Shown: positions 1 through 11,822 of the stretch, piece by piece
Position numbering within the stretch: position 1 is the stretch's first letter
Layout of the letters: each line of letters begins with the position of its first letter
Assembly: GCA_005502805.1 (NCBI GenBank)
Contig: SCMY01000015.1
Span: forward strand, 1 to 64,000
Source of the DNA: Rhizobiales bacterium 2SD
GTDB taxonomy: Bacteria; Pseudomonadota; Alphaproteobacteria; Rhizobiales; Beijerinckiaceae
Reading direction: 5' to 3'
Length of the DNA stretch: 64,000 bases
The notes under the pieces: model-generated
What the model saw: only the letters and a program-made list of their open reading frames with translations
Databases searched by the model: none
Told to the model about the DNA's origin: nothing
Made by a program: the position numbers and the translations under genes

Positions 1-2617
<2,617 letters not shown>

Positions 2618-2758
2618 GGCCGCAATATGGGCGCGATTTGCAACGGATGCGAGAGGGGGCGACGCGCGAGGCGTCGCTCTGATGACAGGAGTTGACAGGA
2701 GGCAGAATATCAACTCTTACTTGCATCTGCTCAAAAAATACAATCAGGAGCGGCGGCC
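2618..2758. promoter_or_regulatory. Divergent intergenic region between uvrB and the restriction-modification gene
   Basis: This 141-bp gap is more AT-rich than its flanks on the right side. It carries a 7-bp inverted repeat, GAGTTGA (2689-2695) and TCAACTC (2710-2716), whose left arm overlaps a TTGACA (2692-2697) that could be a -35 box. No convincing -10 is seen. A Shine-Dalgarno AGGAG at 2746-2750 serves the ATG at 2759. The repeat could be an operator for the restriction-modification gene; that is inference. Confidence 0.4.
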
Positions 2759-5700
2759 ATGCTGGGGGGCGGGGTCGCGCCGGATGCGGCGGAGGTCGAG
2801 GCCTTCATCGCGCGCTGGCGCATATCTGAGGGGGCCGAGCGGGCCTCGTTTCCATCGTTCATCAGCGAGTTCTGCGAGCTGTTGCGGATCGAGCGCCCGC
2901 AGCCGCCGACCAGCGACGCCGAGGCGGTGGCCTATCGCTTCGAGTATCCCGTCCGGCAATTCGGACCGGACGGTTCAGCGACTACCGGCCGGATCGACCT
3001 CTACCGGAAGAGCTGCTTCGCCATGGAGGCCAAGCAGCTACGGCTGAAAGGCCAAGCCAAGGAAATCCTGCCGGCAGGCGATGCGGATCACGAGCGGACC
3101 GGTGCGCTGCGCGGACGACGCGGCGCCGATCGCGGCCTCGACGTGATGATGCTGAACGCCAAGCGCCAGGCCGAACAGTATTGCCGCGCTTTGCCCGCCG
3201 CGCATGGCTGGCCGCCCTTCATCATCCTCTGCGATGTCGGCCACTGCTTCGAGTTCTATGCGGACTTCTCCGGGCAGGGGAAGAACTACGCCCAGTTCCC
3301 CGACAGGCACCGCTTCCGGGTCTATCTCGAAGATCTGCGCGATCCCGCCATCCGGGCCTGGATCGCACGCATCTGGAGCGATCCCTACTCGCTCGACCCG
3401 GCCCGCCAGGCGGCCCAGGCAACACGCCAGATCGCCGAGCGCCTCGCAGCCGTCTCGAAGGCGCTGGAGCGCCGGCACGATCCGGAGGATGTCGCGCTGT
3501 TCCTGATGCGCTGCGTCTTCACCATGTTCGCCGAGGATGTCCGCCTGATCCCGGCCGACAGCTTCAAGCGGCTGCTGCGCGAATGCCTGGAAGCGCCGAA
3601 GAGCTTCAAGCCGCTGCTCGAAGATCTCTGGCGCGCCATGGACAAAGGCGGCTACTCCTCTGCCGTCCGTGCCGAGCTGAAGCGCTTCAACGGCCGCATG
3701 TTCGCCGAGCCGCAGGTGTTCGCGCTCGGCCGGGACGGCATCGCCGAGCTGCTCGCCGCCGCCGAGCATGACTGGAGCCTGGTCGACCCCGCCATCTTCG
3801 GCACCTTGCTCGAACAGGCGCTGGAGCCGGCCGAGCGCGCGAGGCTGGGGGCGCACTACACGCCGCGCTCCTATGTCGAGCGCCTGGTGGTCGAAACCGT
3901 GATCGCACCTCTGCGCGACGACTGGCGCAATGTCCTGGCGGCAGCGCAGCAGGCGCGCGACGGAAGCAATGCCAAGGCCGCTCTCGGGCTTGTCGAGGAT
4001 TTCCATAGCCGGCTTAGCGAGACGCGCGTACTCGACCCGGCCTGTGGGACCGGAAATTTTCTTCACGTCGCCCAGGACCTGATGAAGCGGCTCGAGGGGG
4101 AGGTGCTGGAGGTCGCAGCCGAGCTCGGGGCGACGGAACACCTCGGTGGTTTCGGCGCGCGCGGAGTCGGTCCCTGGCAGTTCTTTGGCATCGACGCCAA
4201 TCGTCGGGCGGTGGCGATCGCCGACCTGATGCTCTGGATCGGCTATCTGCAATGGCATCTGCGCACCCGCGCCTTCGCACCGAGCGAGCCGATCCTGGAG
4301 GAGCTGACCCAGATCGTGCCGGGCGACGCCCTGCTCGTCTGGAACGACTGGCCGGTGCCGCTCATCGAAGGCGGGCGCGAGGTCACGCCGCGCAATCCGC
4401 GCCGGCCGGACTGGCCGGAGGTCGAGTTCATCGTCGGCAACCCGCCTTTCATCGGCGGCAAGGACCTGCGCAGCCGGCTCGGCGACGGCTATGTCGGGGC
4501 GCTGCGCGCCGCCTATCCGCAGATGAACGAGAGCGCCGACCTGGTGATGTACTGGTGGGACAGGGCGGCCGAACTGCTCGTCGCACCAGCGACGACGCTG
4601 CGACGCTTCGGCTTCGTCACCACCAACTCGATCACGCAATTGTTCCAGCGCCGCGTGGTCGAACGGCATCTGAACGCGAAGAAGCCGGTCTCGCTGCTGC
4701 TCGCCATCGCTGATCATCCCTGGACCAAGGCTGGCAAGGATACGGCAGCCGTGCGGATCGCGATGACGGTCGTGGAAACCGGCCGGCATGACGGACGGCT
4801 GCTGGAGGTGATCGCGGAATCGGGGCTCGATACCGACCAACCGCGCGTGGAGGTGCGCGAGCGGCGGGGGACGATCAATTCCGACCTCAGCATCGGCGTC
4901 GACCTCACCCGGACCACGGGCCTGCTCGGGAACGAAGGCCTGTGCTCACCGGGCGTGAAGCTGCACGGCGCCGGCTTCCTCGTCACGCCAACAGAGGCCG
5001 AAGCACTCGGGCTCGGGCGACGGCCGGGGCTCGACAATCATATCCGCCACTATCGCAATGGCCGCGACCTGACCGCGCATTCGCGCGACGTCATGGCGAT
5101 CGACCTGTTCGGGCTCTCCGCCGCCGAGGTGCGCCAGCGCTTCCCGGAGGTGTACCAGCACGTCAAGCTGCGGGTGAAGGAGGACAAGGATGCCAGTGGG
5201 CGCGTCATCGGGCGCGACGCCAACAACCGGGCGAGCTATCGCGAGCTGTGGTGGTTGTTCGGCGAACCCCGCAGGGAACTGCGCCCGGCTCTGGCGGGTC
5301 TGCAGCGTTATATCGCTACGGTCGAGACGGCCAAGCACCGCGTCTTCCAATTCCTCGACGCAAGCATCCTGCCGGACAACATGCTGATCGCCGTCGCGCT
5401 TTCGGACGCCTTCCATCTCGGGGTGCTGTCCTCGCGCATCCATTGCGTCTGGGCCTTGCAGTCCGGCGGCTGGCTCGGCATCGGCAACGACCCGCGCTAT
5501 TCCAAATCGCGCTGCTTCGATCCCTTCCCCTTTCCCGAGATCACCGAGGCGCAGAAGCAGATGATCCGCGAAGCAGCTGAAGTGCTTGATGCGCTGCGCA
5601 AGGACGTGCTGGCGCGGCATTCCGACCTGACGCTGACCGGGCTCTACAATGTCCGCGAGGCGATCCTCGCCGGCAGGTCCCTTTCCGCCGCCGAGGCCGA

Positions 5701-6205
5701 TATCCGCGATCGCGGGCTGGTGCTGATCCTGAACGAGCATCACGAGGCGATCGACACCGCCGTCGCAGCCGTTTACGGGCTCCCGGTCACTGCCGAGGAC
5801 GAGACGATCCTGGCGACGCTGGTCGCGCTCAACCGCGACCGGGCCCGCGAGGAAGAGCGCGGGACGATGCGCTGGCTGCGGCCGGACTATCAGCGGCCGC
5901 GCTTCGGGCGGGAGGCGGCTGTCGGCGAGCAGATCGAGGCGGCCGAGTTGCTCGTGCTGCCGGCGCCGGGGAGCGCCAAGCCGGTCTTCCCGACCCAGCC
6001 GGTCGAACGGGTGGCGGCCGTTCTGGCGGTGCTGGCGACCGCGACCATGCCGCTCGATGCCACGGCGATCGCGCAGCGTTTCCGGCAAGGGCTCAAGGTC
6101 CGCGCTGCAATCGCAGCGATCCTAGTGTCTCTGGCACGGGTCGGCGAGGTCTCGGCCGATGAGGGGAAAACCCGCTTCGGGCGCAGATTCGCCGCCGCGG
6201 GCTGA
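2759..6205 (+). CDS. Type IIL (MmeI-like) fused restriction endonuclease / adenine-N6 methyltransferase
   Basis: A single 1148-residue polypeptide that should both cut and methylate DNA, as MmeI-family Type IIL enzymes do. The N-terminal nuclease has D80-x9-E90-A-K92 (in GRIDLYRKSCFAMEAKQ), the same spacing as the PD-(D/E)XK site of MmeI. A helical connector follows, then methyltransferase motif I DPACGTGNF near residue 425 and catalytic motif IV NPPF near 560. The C-terminal half holds the presumed target-recognition domain. Both active sites look intact, so the gene is probably functional. There is no separate methylase or specificity gene nearby, which fits the family. Recognition sequence cannot be read from the protein. 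It is flanked by housekeeping genes without integrase or repeats, so recent transfer is not evident. AGGAG at 2746-2750 supports the start. Confidence 0.88.
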   Translation: MLGGGVAPDAAEVEAFIARWRISEGAERASFPSFISEFCELLRIERPQPPTSDAEAVAYRFEYPVRQFGPDGSATTGRIDLYRKSCFAMEAKQLRLKGQAKEILPAGDADHERTGALRGRRGADRGLDVMMLNAKRQAEQYCRALPAAHGWPPFIILCDVGHCFEFYADFSGQGKNYAQFPDRHRFRVYLEDLRDPAIRAWIARIWSDPYSLDPARQAAQATRQIAERLAAVSKALERRHDPEDVALFLMRCVFTMFAEDVRLIPADSFKRLLRECLEAPKSFKPLLEDLWRAMDKGGYSSAVRAELKRFNGRMFAEPQVFALGRDGIAELLAAAEHDWSLVDPAIFGTLLEQALEPAERARLGAHYTPRSYVERLVVETVIAPLRDDWRNVLAAAQQARDGSNAKAALGLVEDFHSRLSETRVLDPACGTGNFLHVAQDLMKRLEGEVLEVAAELGATEHLGGFGARGVGPWQFFGIDANRRAVAIADLMLWIGYLQWHLRTRAFAPSEPILEELTQIVPGDALLVWNDWPVPLIEGGREVTPRNPRRPDWPEVEFIVGNPPFIGGKDLRSRLGDGYVGALRAAYPQMNESADLVMYWWDRAAELLVAPATTLRRFGFVTTNSITQLFQRRVVERHLNAKKPVSLLLAIADHPWTKAGKDTAAVRIAMTVVETGRHDGRLLEVIAESGLDTDQPRVEVRERRGTINSDLSIGVDLTRTTGLLGNEGLCSPGVKLHGAGFLVTPTEAEALGLGRRPGLDNHIRHYRNGRDLTAHSRDVMAIDLFGLSAAEVRQRFPEVYQHVKLRVKEDKDASGRVIGRDANNRASYRELWWLFGEPRRELRPALAGLQRYIATVETAKHRVFQFLDASILPDNMLIAVALSDAFHLGVLSSRIHCVWALQSGGWLGIGNDPRYSKSRCFDPFPFPEITEAQKQMIREAAEVLDALRKDVLARHSDLTLTGLYNVREAILAGRSLSAAEADIRDRGLVLILNEHHEAIDTAVAAVYGLPVTAEDETILATLVALNRDRAREEERGTMRWLRPDYQRPRFGREAAVGEQIEAAELLVLPAPGSAKPVFPTQPVERVAAVLAVLATATMPLDATAIAQRFRQGLKVRAAIAAILVSLARVGEVSADEGKTRFGRRFAAAG

Positions 6206-6296
6206 GGACGTCACCCAAGCGTCACGGCGCTGTCGCGCGACTGCAAACTCCGGACGCGAAGCGGGGCCGTCCCGCCCTTCCGCAACGGAGTGTCCC

Positions 6297-7655
6297 ATGC
6301 GTCTGCGCCTCGCCGCCGCCTTGCTTCTGTCGTCCACCATGCTCGCCGGCGCGCAGGATGCGCCGAAGGAGTTTCCGGCCAAGCTGGTCGGCCACGCTTT
6401 GCTGCCGGCCAACACCATCATCCCGGCCCCGGCCGATGCGCCGGCCGATCTCAAGGTCTCCGGCAAGTTCACCACGCCGGGCAAGCGCGTCGAGCAGGTC
6501 GGCACGGTGATGGGTCTGTCGGGTGGCCGGCCGACCGGCCTCTCCACGCCCTTCGCCGGCCAGCCTGTGCAGGGCTTCTCCGGCATCCGCTCGCTGGGCA
6601 ATGGCGAGTTCCTGGTGCTGACCGACAACGGCTTCGGCGCCAAGGCGAACTCGCCGGACGCGATGCTGTTCTTCCACCGCCTCAAGGCCGATTTCGACGG
6701 CGGCAAGATCGAGCGTACCGCGACCACCTTCCTGCACGATCCCGACAAGAAGGTGCCGTTCCGCATCGCCAATGAAGGCACCGAGAGGCGCTACCTGACC
6801 GGCGCCGATTTCGATCCCGAGTCGATCCAGCCGATCGGTGGCAAGTACTGGATCGGCGACGAGTTCGGGCCCTATCTCATTCGCGTCGACGCCACCGGCA
6901 AGGTCGAGGCGGTGTTCGAGACCACGGTCGACGGCAAGCCGGCCCGCTCGCCCGACCATTATGCCGTGACCACGCCGGGCGCGCCGAACCTGCCGGTCGA
7001 GTTCAATGTCCGCCGCTCCAAGGGCTATGAGGGCATGGCGCAGTCGCCGGACGGCCGCTTCCTCTACCCGCTGCTGGAAGGCCCGCTCTGGAACGCCGAG
7101 ACCAAGGGCAATGAAGAGGTCGACGGCAAGGAAGTGCTGCGCGTCCTCGAATTCGACGTGCAGAACGAGAAGTGGACCGGCCGCTCCTGGTTCTTCCCGC
7201 TCGAGCAGAAGGGCCTGGCCATCGGCGACTTCAACATGATCGACGCCACGGCCGCGCTGATCATCGAGCGCGACAACGGCGAAGGCACCGCCGACCGCGC
7301 CTGCGCGCCCAGTCAGAAGGGCCCCGACTGCTTCCACGACCTCGCCAAGTTCAAGCGCATCGTCAAGATCGAGATGACCGACGCCAATGTCGGCAAGCCC
7401 GTGCGCAAGGTCGGCTATATCGACCTGATGAAGATCGCCGATCCCGACAAGAAGGCGAAGCAGGGCGCGATCGACGGCGTGCTGCCCTTCCCGTTCTTCA
7501 CCATCGAGAATGTCGACGTGGTCGATCTCGCCAATGGCATCATCGTGGTCGGCAACGACAACAACCTGCCGTTCTCGTCGTCGCGCGACCCGAAGAAGGC
7601 GGATGACAACGAGCTGGTGCTGCTTCAAGTCAAGGAACTACTCACCGCCAAGTGA
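6297..7655 (+). CDS. Secreted esterase-like activity of phytase family protein
   Basis: A 452-residue exported protein of the phytase-like esterase family (PF13449/COG4222), predicted beta-propeller. The ATG at 6297 is chosen because it opens a clear Sec signal peptide (MRLRLAAALLLSSTMLAGAQ) and has GGAG at 6287-6290; an in-frame extension further upstream has no such support. Family motifs include GFSGIRSLGNGEFLVLTDNGFG, the acidic segment EFGPYLIRVDATG, and KGYEGMAQSPDGRFLYPLLEG. The biological substrate is unknown; family members are annotated from phytase similarity but activity on phytate is rarely shown. It follows the restriction gene by 91 bp on the same strand, but the long gap and different role argue against a functional link. 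Confidence 0.82.
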   Translation: MRLRLAAALLLSSTMLAGAQDAPKEFPAKLVGHALLPANTIIPAPADAPADLKVSGKFTTPGKRVEQVGTVMGLSGGRPTGLSTPFAGQPVQGFSGIRSLGNGEFLVLTDNGFGAKANSPDAMLFFHRLKADFDGGKIERTATTFLHDPDKKVPFRIANEGTERRYLTGADFDPESIQPIGGKYWIGDEFGPYLIRVDATGKVEAVFETTVDGKPARSPDHYAVTTPGAPNLPVEFNVRRSKGYEGMAQSPDGRFLYPLLEGPLWNAETKGNEEVDGKEVLRVLEFDVQNEKWTGRSWFFPLEQKGLAIGDFNMIDATAALIIERDNGEGTADRACAPSQKGPDCFHDLAKFKRIVKIEMTDANVGKPVRKVGYIDLMKIADPDKKAKQGAIDGVLPFPFFTIENVDVVDLANGIIVVGNDNNLPFSSSRDPKKADDNELVLLQVKELLTAK

Positions 7656-7720
7656 GCGACGCCTCCGACTGAAGTCTCGACTAAGTCGAACACCGCCGGC
7701 ATCAAGTCGTCAGGCGCCTC

Positions 7721-7742
7721 ATGGCCGGCTCACGCCGGCCAT
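7721..7742. terminator. Hairpin downstream of the phytase-like gene
   Basis: A perfect 9-bp stem, ATGGCCGGC (7721-7729), loop TCAC, GCCGGCCAT (7734-7742), lies 66 bp after the stop codon and is followed by GTCCATTT. The T-run is short, so it is a possible rather than canonical intrinsic terminator. Confidence 0.45.
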
Positions 7743-7762
7743 GTCCATTTAATGGTCAGCCC

Positions 7763-7791
7763 TTGAGCTGTTTCTGCTTCAAGCGTATAAT
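7763..7791 (+). promoter_or_regulatory. Sigma-70-type promoter of the SPW-repeat gene
   Basis: TTGAGC (7763-7768), a 17-bp spacer and a perfect TATAAT (7786-7791). This is the closest match to the housekeeping consensus that I found in the window. It lies 67 bp upstream of the SPW gene start, so the transcript would begin with a leader of about 60 nt that contains the stem-loop at 7804-7823. Confidence 0.75.
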
Positions 7792-7803
7792 GTATTCGAC
7801 CAA

Positions 7804-7823
7804 GCGCCTCGTGCGCGAGGCGC
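7804..7823 (+). other. Stem-loop in the 5' leader of the SPW-repeat mRNA
   Basis: GCGCCTCG (7804-7811), loop TGCG, CGAGGCGC (7816-7823) form a perfect 8-bp stem between the promoter and the ribosome-binding site. It could stabilise the mRNA or influence translation; nothing more can be said from sequence. Confidence 0.4.
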
Positions 7824-7857
7824 CGTGGTTGGATGATCTTCACCGATGGAGGTGATC

Positions 7858-8220
7858 ATGTTGACCGCGAATATGAGTGGAAAACGGCCGCAGGACTGGC
7901 TCAACCTGATCCTCGGCGCACTCCTGTTCATCTCGCCCTGGATGATGGGCTTCCTGGCCGACACCATGCCGACCCGCAATGCCTGGCTGGTCGGGGCCGT
8001 GCTCGCCCTGATCGCAATCGCGGCGCTCACCGCCTTCGCCGAATGGGAGGAATGGGTCAATCTGGCGCTCGGCCTCTGGCTGATCGCCGCGCCTTGGGTG
8101 CTCGGCTTCACCGGCAATACCGGCGCCTTCCGGACGCATCTGGTGCTCGGCCTGCTGACGGCGTTCGTCTCGGCCTGGGCCGTCTGGAACTACCGGCACG
8201 AACCGCACGCCACCGTGTGA
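7858..8220 (+). CDS. SPW-repeat small membrane protein
   Basis: A 120-residue inner-membrane protein with two copies of the SPW motif, SPWMMGF and APWVLGF, each at the end of a hydrophobic segment; four transmembrane helices are likely. ATG at 7858 is chosen over the in-frame ATG at 7846 because GGAGG at 7848-7852 sits at proper distance from 7858. The family (PF03779) has no established biochemical role. The strong consensus promoter and the strong terminator around it make it a free-standing, probably well expressed unit, which is what can be said about its job. Confidence 0.85.
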   Translation: MLTANMSGKRPQDWLNLILGALLFISPWMMGFLADTMPTRNAWLVGAVLALIAIAALTAFAEWEEWVNLALGLWLIAAPWVLGFTGNTGAFRTHLVLGLLTAFVSAWAVWNYRHEPHATV

Positions 8221-8227
8221 CTGAGTC

Positions 8228-8265
8228 GCCGGGCCTGCCAGACCGGCAGGCCCGGCTTCCTTGTT
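8228..8265. terminator. Intrinsic terminator between SPW gene and nicB (convergent)
   Basis: A perfect 12-bp stem, GCCGGGCCTGCC (8228-8239), loop AGACC, GGCAGGCCCGGC (8245-8256), followed by TTCCTTGTT. It terminates the SPW transcript and, as it lies between convergent genes, may also end the nicAB transcript. Confidence 0.8.
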
Positions 8266-8297
8266 AGCGAAGGGCCTTCCTCGCACGCGACCTGTGC

Positions 8298-11200
8298 TCA
8301 GTGCGCCGCCTTGCGCGCCCTCGCGATCGCATCCTCGATGCCGCTCCAAGCCGGTTTCTCGGGCGCGAAGCGCCCGCGGAGATAAGCCGCCAGATCCGCA
8401 AGCTGGCGATCGTCCAGTGCCGTCGCGAAGGAGGGCATCGAGCCGATGCCGTGCTGGCCGCCTTCGAGCAGCATGTTGACGAGATTGGCCGGCGTCACCG
8501 CATGCAACTTCGACGACAGGCCGAGCGCTGGGCCGGCGTTGAGGAGCGGAGCGGCGCGGCCGGTCTCATGGCAGGCGGCGCAGGCGCCCCCATAGAGTCG
8601 CGCAGCCGGTGAGGTCGCGGGGTTTGCCGCGGACGCCGTCATCGCCTCGATGCGCTTGACGCGTTCCGTGGCCTCCGCTTCCGGCAGAGGCTCGCTCAGC
8701 GAGGCCAGATAGGCCGCCATCGCCCGGATATCAGTATCGGGCAATTCCCTGAGCTCGGCGATCACCGGCGCCATCGGGCCTGAAGCCGCGCCGTGATGCT
8801 GCGAAGTGCCAGTCTTAAGATAAGCGTAGAGCTCGGCCTCGCTCCACGGGATCGGGCCAGCCGAGAGCTTCGTCAGCGCCGGCGCCTCCCAGCCCTCGGC
8901 TTGGCCGCCAGCGAGATAAGCGCTGCCGCCCTTCTCCGCACCGAGCGCATTGCGCGGCGTGTGGCAGGCGCCGCAATGGCCTAGCCCATCGACGAGATAA
9001 CGCCCGCGATTCCATTCGGCTGAGCGCGCCGGATCGGGCTTCAGCTCGCCGCTCCGGTTGAACAGCAGGTTCCAGCCTGCCAGCAGCGGGCGCAGGTTGA
9101 ACGGGAAGGTGAGCTTGCTCGGCTCGTTCTCCTGCCGCACCGCCGGCTGCGACATCAGGAAGGCGTAGAGCGCCTGCAGGTCTGCCTCGCTCGCCTTGGC
9201 GAAGCTCGGATAGGGGAAGGCCGGGTAGAGCTGGCGGCCGTCGCGGTGCAGGCCGGTGCGCATCGCCCGCTCGAAGGCGGCATAGGACCAGTTGCCGATG
9301 CCGGTCTCGACATCTGGCGTGATGTTGGTGGTCATCACCGTGCCGAACGGTGTCGGCAGCGCGAGCCCACCGGCGTAAGCGCCGCCGTCCTTGGCCGTGT
9401 GGCAGACAGCGCAGGCGCCGAGCGCGGCGAGCTGGCGGCCGCGCTCGATCGTCGCCGCCGACCAGGTCGACGGGTCCGGCCTAGCGATCGGCGCGATCGA
9501 CGGCGCGAAGGCAAGCGAGACCGCGGCGAAGGTCGCGGCGCCCGCCACGGCCGCGCCGAGCTTGCTCCACCAGGGCAGGCGTTTTGTCGGCTCGCGCGGC
9601 GGGGCCTTCAACAGCGGCGTCCCGTTGAGACCGGCGAGCACCCGCTCCGGCGTCAGCGGCAATTCGCGGAAGCGCACCCCGGTCGCGTCATAGACCGCGT
9701 TGACGATCGCCGCCGCGCTCGGGACCGAAGCCGACTCGCCTGCGCCCATCGGCGGCAGATGCTGGCGATCCATCAGCATGACGTCGATCGCCGGCAGTTC
9801 CGGGAAGGTCAGCACCGGGTAGGAGCCCCAGTCGCGGCTGGCGACGGCGGTGGTCTGCGAGAACGTCACCTCCTCGCGCAGCACCCGGCTGGTCGATTGC
9901 AGGACATTGCCGTGGATCTGGTGCGTCACCCCGGCGGGGTTGACCATCATGCCGGTGTCCTGGCCGACCGTGACGCGGGAGACCGTGACCTCGCCGGTGG
10001 TGCGGTTGACCGCGACATCGGCGACCCAGGCAGCCCAAGCGGCGCCGACGCCCGGCCAGCTGCCATGGACATAGCGCGCCTGGGCGAAGCCGCGCCCGCG
10101 CAGGACATCGCCGTCCTGCTCCATGCGCGGGCCGACATGCGGCTGCCAGTTCGCCCGCTCGGCGGTCGCCCGCGTCAGCTCGGCGGCGCGCTCGTCATTG
10201 ATATGGCGCAGGCGGAATTCGACGGGGTCGACCCCGGCCTCATGCGCGAGCTCGTCGATATAGCTCTCATGGGCGAAGACGTTCGGCATGGCCGAGACGC
10301 CGCGCAGCCAGGACGCCCGCACGATCGGCGGCATGTCATAGGCCGTCAGCCGCATGTTTTCGTAAGTGTAGGACGGCACGGCGGTGCGGTCGCCCATCCG
10401 CAGCGTCGCCGGCTGGTTCGGGATGCGCCCGGTCAGCAGCAGCGCCAGGGTCGGCGCGGCGTTGGACGGATACCAGGTGTGGAAGTCATAGGCTTTCAGC
10501 GCGCCGCCCGGCCCGAGCCCGCCCTTGATGTCGATCAGCTGGGCCGCGCCCTTCGGCTCCCAGAGATTCTCCTGCTCGCGGGTGAGCTGGACCCGAACCG
10601 GCGCCCCGACCGCGCGCGAGAGCAGCACCGCATCGGCCACGACGTCGTCGGCGCAGTTGCGGCCATAGCAGCCGGCGGCTTCGAAGCGGATGACGTCGAT
10701 CCGCTCCTTCGGCAAGCCGGTGAGCACGGCAAGGTCGTTCTGCAGCGGATAGGGGTTCTGGCTGCCGGTCCAGACGGTGATTCCATCCGCGCGCACATCG
10801 GCGACGGCGCAGGACGGGCCGATCGAGCCATGCATGTGGTAGGGCCAGACATAGGTGCGATCCAGCCGCGTCTCGAGGCTCTCCAGCGCCGTGTCGACAT
10901 CGCCCTCTTCCGCGAGCAGGCGCGGCGTCGAGGGATGGGTGCGCAGCGCCTGGCCGAGATCGGAGAGATCCGGCGGGGTGAACTCGCGCCATTGCGTCCG
11001 GAGCTTCGAAGCAGCTTCTGCCGCCCATTCCTCGCGCTCGGCGACGATGCCGATGAAGTCGCCCTCGACCACGACAGCACGGATGCCGGGCACGTCGGCG
11101 ATCGACTCGCGATCGACCGCGATCAGGCTCCTGCCGACGAAATCGCCGGCATCCATGCCGGCATAGGGCGGACGCACCACCCGGCCATGCAGCATGCCCG

Positions 11201-11822
11201 GCACGCGGACGTCGTGGACGTAAGCGAAGCTGCCGGTAACCTTGGCGGGGATGTCGACGCGGGCGACCGAGCGGCCGACGAGCCTGTGCCGGTCGGCCTG
11301 CTTGAACTCAGCGCTCTCGGCCAACGGCAAAAGGATGCGCTCATTGGCGAGCAGTGTGTCGAGGCCGATGGCCGGCGCCGTCTCGCCCTTGCGCGAGATC
11401 ACGCCGTCGCTCAGCGCAATCTCGTCCTCGCCGCAGCTCAGCGCGGCGGCTGCGAGGCTGATCAACCGGCCCCTAATCTGCGTCGCCGCTATCCTGATCG
11501 CGACCGAGGTGACCTGGATCGTCTCGCTGGCGATGGTCGGGCCCTGGTCGGGCGTGTCGGCGGTGTCGCCGAGCACCATCTCGACCGCGTCGAAGGGGAA
11601 ATCGAGCTCCTCCGCCACCATCTGGGCCAGCGCAGTCCGGATGCCGGTGCCGAGATCGACATGGCCGCTGAAGGCGAGGACGCGGCCTTCCGCCGTCAGG
11701 CAGACATGCAAATCGAGCCCGTCCTCGGGCGCGGCGTCGGCGGGGGCACCCTTGCGCGGCGCGACCACGCCGATCACCCCGGCGCGCTTCAGCAGCGCCT
11801 TGCGGGAGAGGGATTCGCTCAT
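8298..11822 (-). CDS. nicB: Nicotinate dehydrogenase subunit B: molybdopterin domain fused to triple-heme cytochrome c
   Basis: The large subunit (1174 residues) of a NicAB-type molybdenum hydroxylase that would convert nicotinate to 6-hydroxynicotinate with water as oxygen donor. Residues 1 to about 740 are a xanthine-dehydrogenase-family molybdopterin domain (HVDLGTGIRTALAQMVAEEL, GAGESASVPS). After one hydrophobic segment, about residues 755-775, come three CxxCH hemes: CAVCH near 800, CGACH near 949, CAACH near 1080. This is the layout described for Pseudomonas putida NicB, in which electrons leave by cytochrome c to the respiratory chain rather than to NAD. The start overlaps the nicA stop by ATGA, implying coupled translation. 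The related isoquinoline 1-oxidoreductases share this fold; nicotinate is favoured because hnr, enamidase and a NicR-like regulator are co-regulated here. Confidence 0.83.
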   Translation of the reverse strand: MSESLSRKALLKRAGVIGVVAPRKGAPADAAPEDGLDLHVCLTAEGRVLAFSGHVDLGTGIRTALAQMVAEELDFPFDAVEMVLGDTADTPDQGPTIASETIQVTSVAIRIAATQIRGRLISLAAAALSCGEDEIALSDGVISRKGETAPAIGLDTLLANERILLPLAESAEFKQADRHRLVGRSVARVDIPAKVTGSFAYVHDVRVPGMLHGRVVRPPYAGMDAGDFVGRSLIAVDRESIADVPGIRAVVVEGDFIGIVAEREEWAAEAASKLRTQWREFTPPDLSDLGQALRTHPSTPRLLAEEGDVDTALESLETRLDRTYVWPYHMHGSIGPSCAVADVRADGITVWTGSQNPYPLQNDLAVLTGLPKERIDVIRFEAAGCYGRNCADDVVADAVLLSRAVGAPVRVQLTREQENLWEPKGAAQLIDIKGGLGPGGALKAYDFHTWYPSNAAPTLALLLTGRIPNQPATLRMGDRTAVPSYTYENMRLTAYDMPPIVRASWLRGVSAMPNVFAHESYIDELAHEAGVDPVEFRLRHINDERAAELTRATAERANWQPHVGPRMEQDGDVLRGRGFAQARYVHGSWPGVGAAWAAWVADVAVNRTTGEVTVSRVTVGQDTGMMVNPAGVTHQIHGNVLQSTSRVLREEVTFSQTTAVASRDWGSYPVLTFPELPAIDVMLMDRQHLPPMGAGESASVPSAAAIVNAVYDATGVRFRELPLTPERVLAGLNGTPLLKAPPREPTKRLPWWSKLGAAVAGAATFAAVSLAFAPSIAPIARPDPSTWSAATIERGRQLAALGACAVCHTAKDGGAYAGGLALPTPFGTVMTTNITPDVETGIGNWSYAAFERAMRTGLHRDGRQLYPAFPYPSFAKASEADLQALYAFLMSQPAVRQENEPSKLTFPFNLRPLLAGWNLLFNRSGELKPDPARSAEWNRGRYLVDGLGHCGACHTPRNALGAEKGGSAYLAGGQAEGWEAPALTKLSAGPIPWSEAELYAYLKTGTSQHHGAASGPMAPVIAELRELPDTDIRAMAAYLASLSEPLPEAEATERVKRIEAMTASAANPATSPAARLYGGACAACHETGRAAPLLNAGPALGLSSKLHAVTPANLVNMLLEGGQHGIGSMPSFATALDDRQLADLAAYLRGRFAPEKPAWSGIEDAIARARKAAH

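Noticed and set aside
2618-2758. LexA-controlled SOS promoter for uvrB
   Set aside because: No GTTC-N7-GTTC or close variant is present in the gap.
2759-6205. Restriction-modification gene as part of a mobile island or defence island
   Set aside because: No integrase, direct repeats, tRNA or other defence genes are nearby and composition looks like the neighbours.
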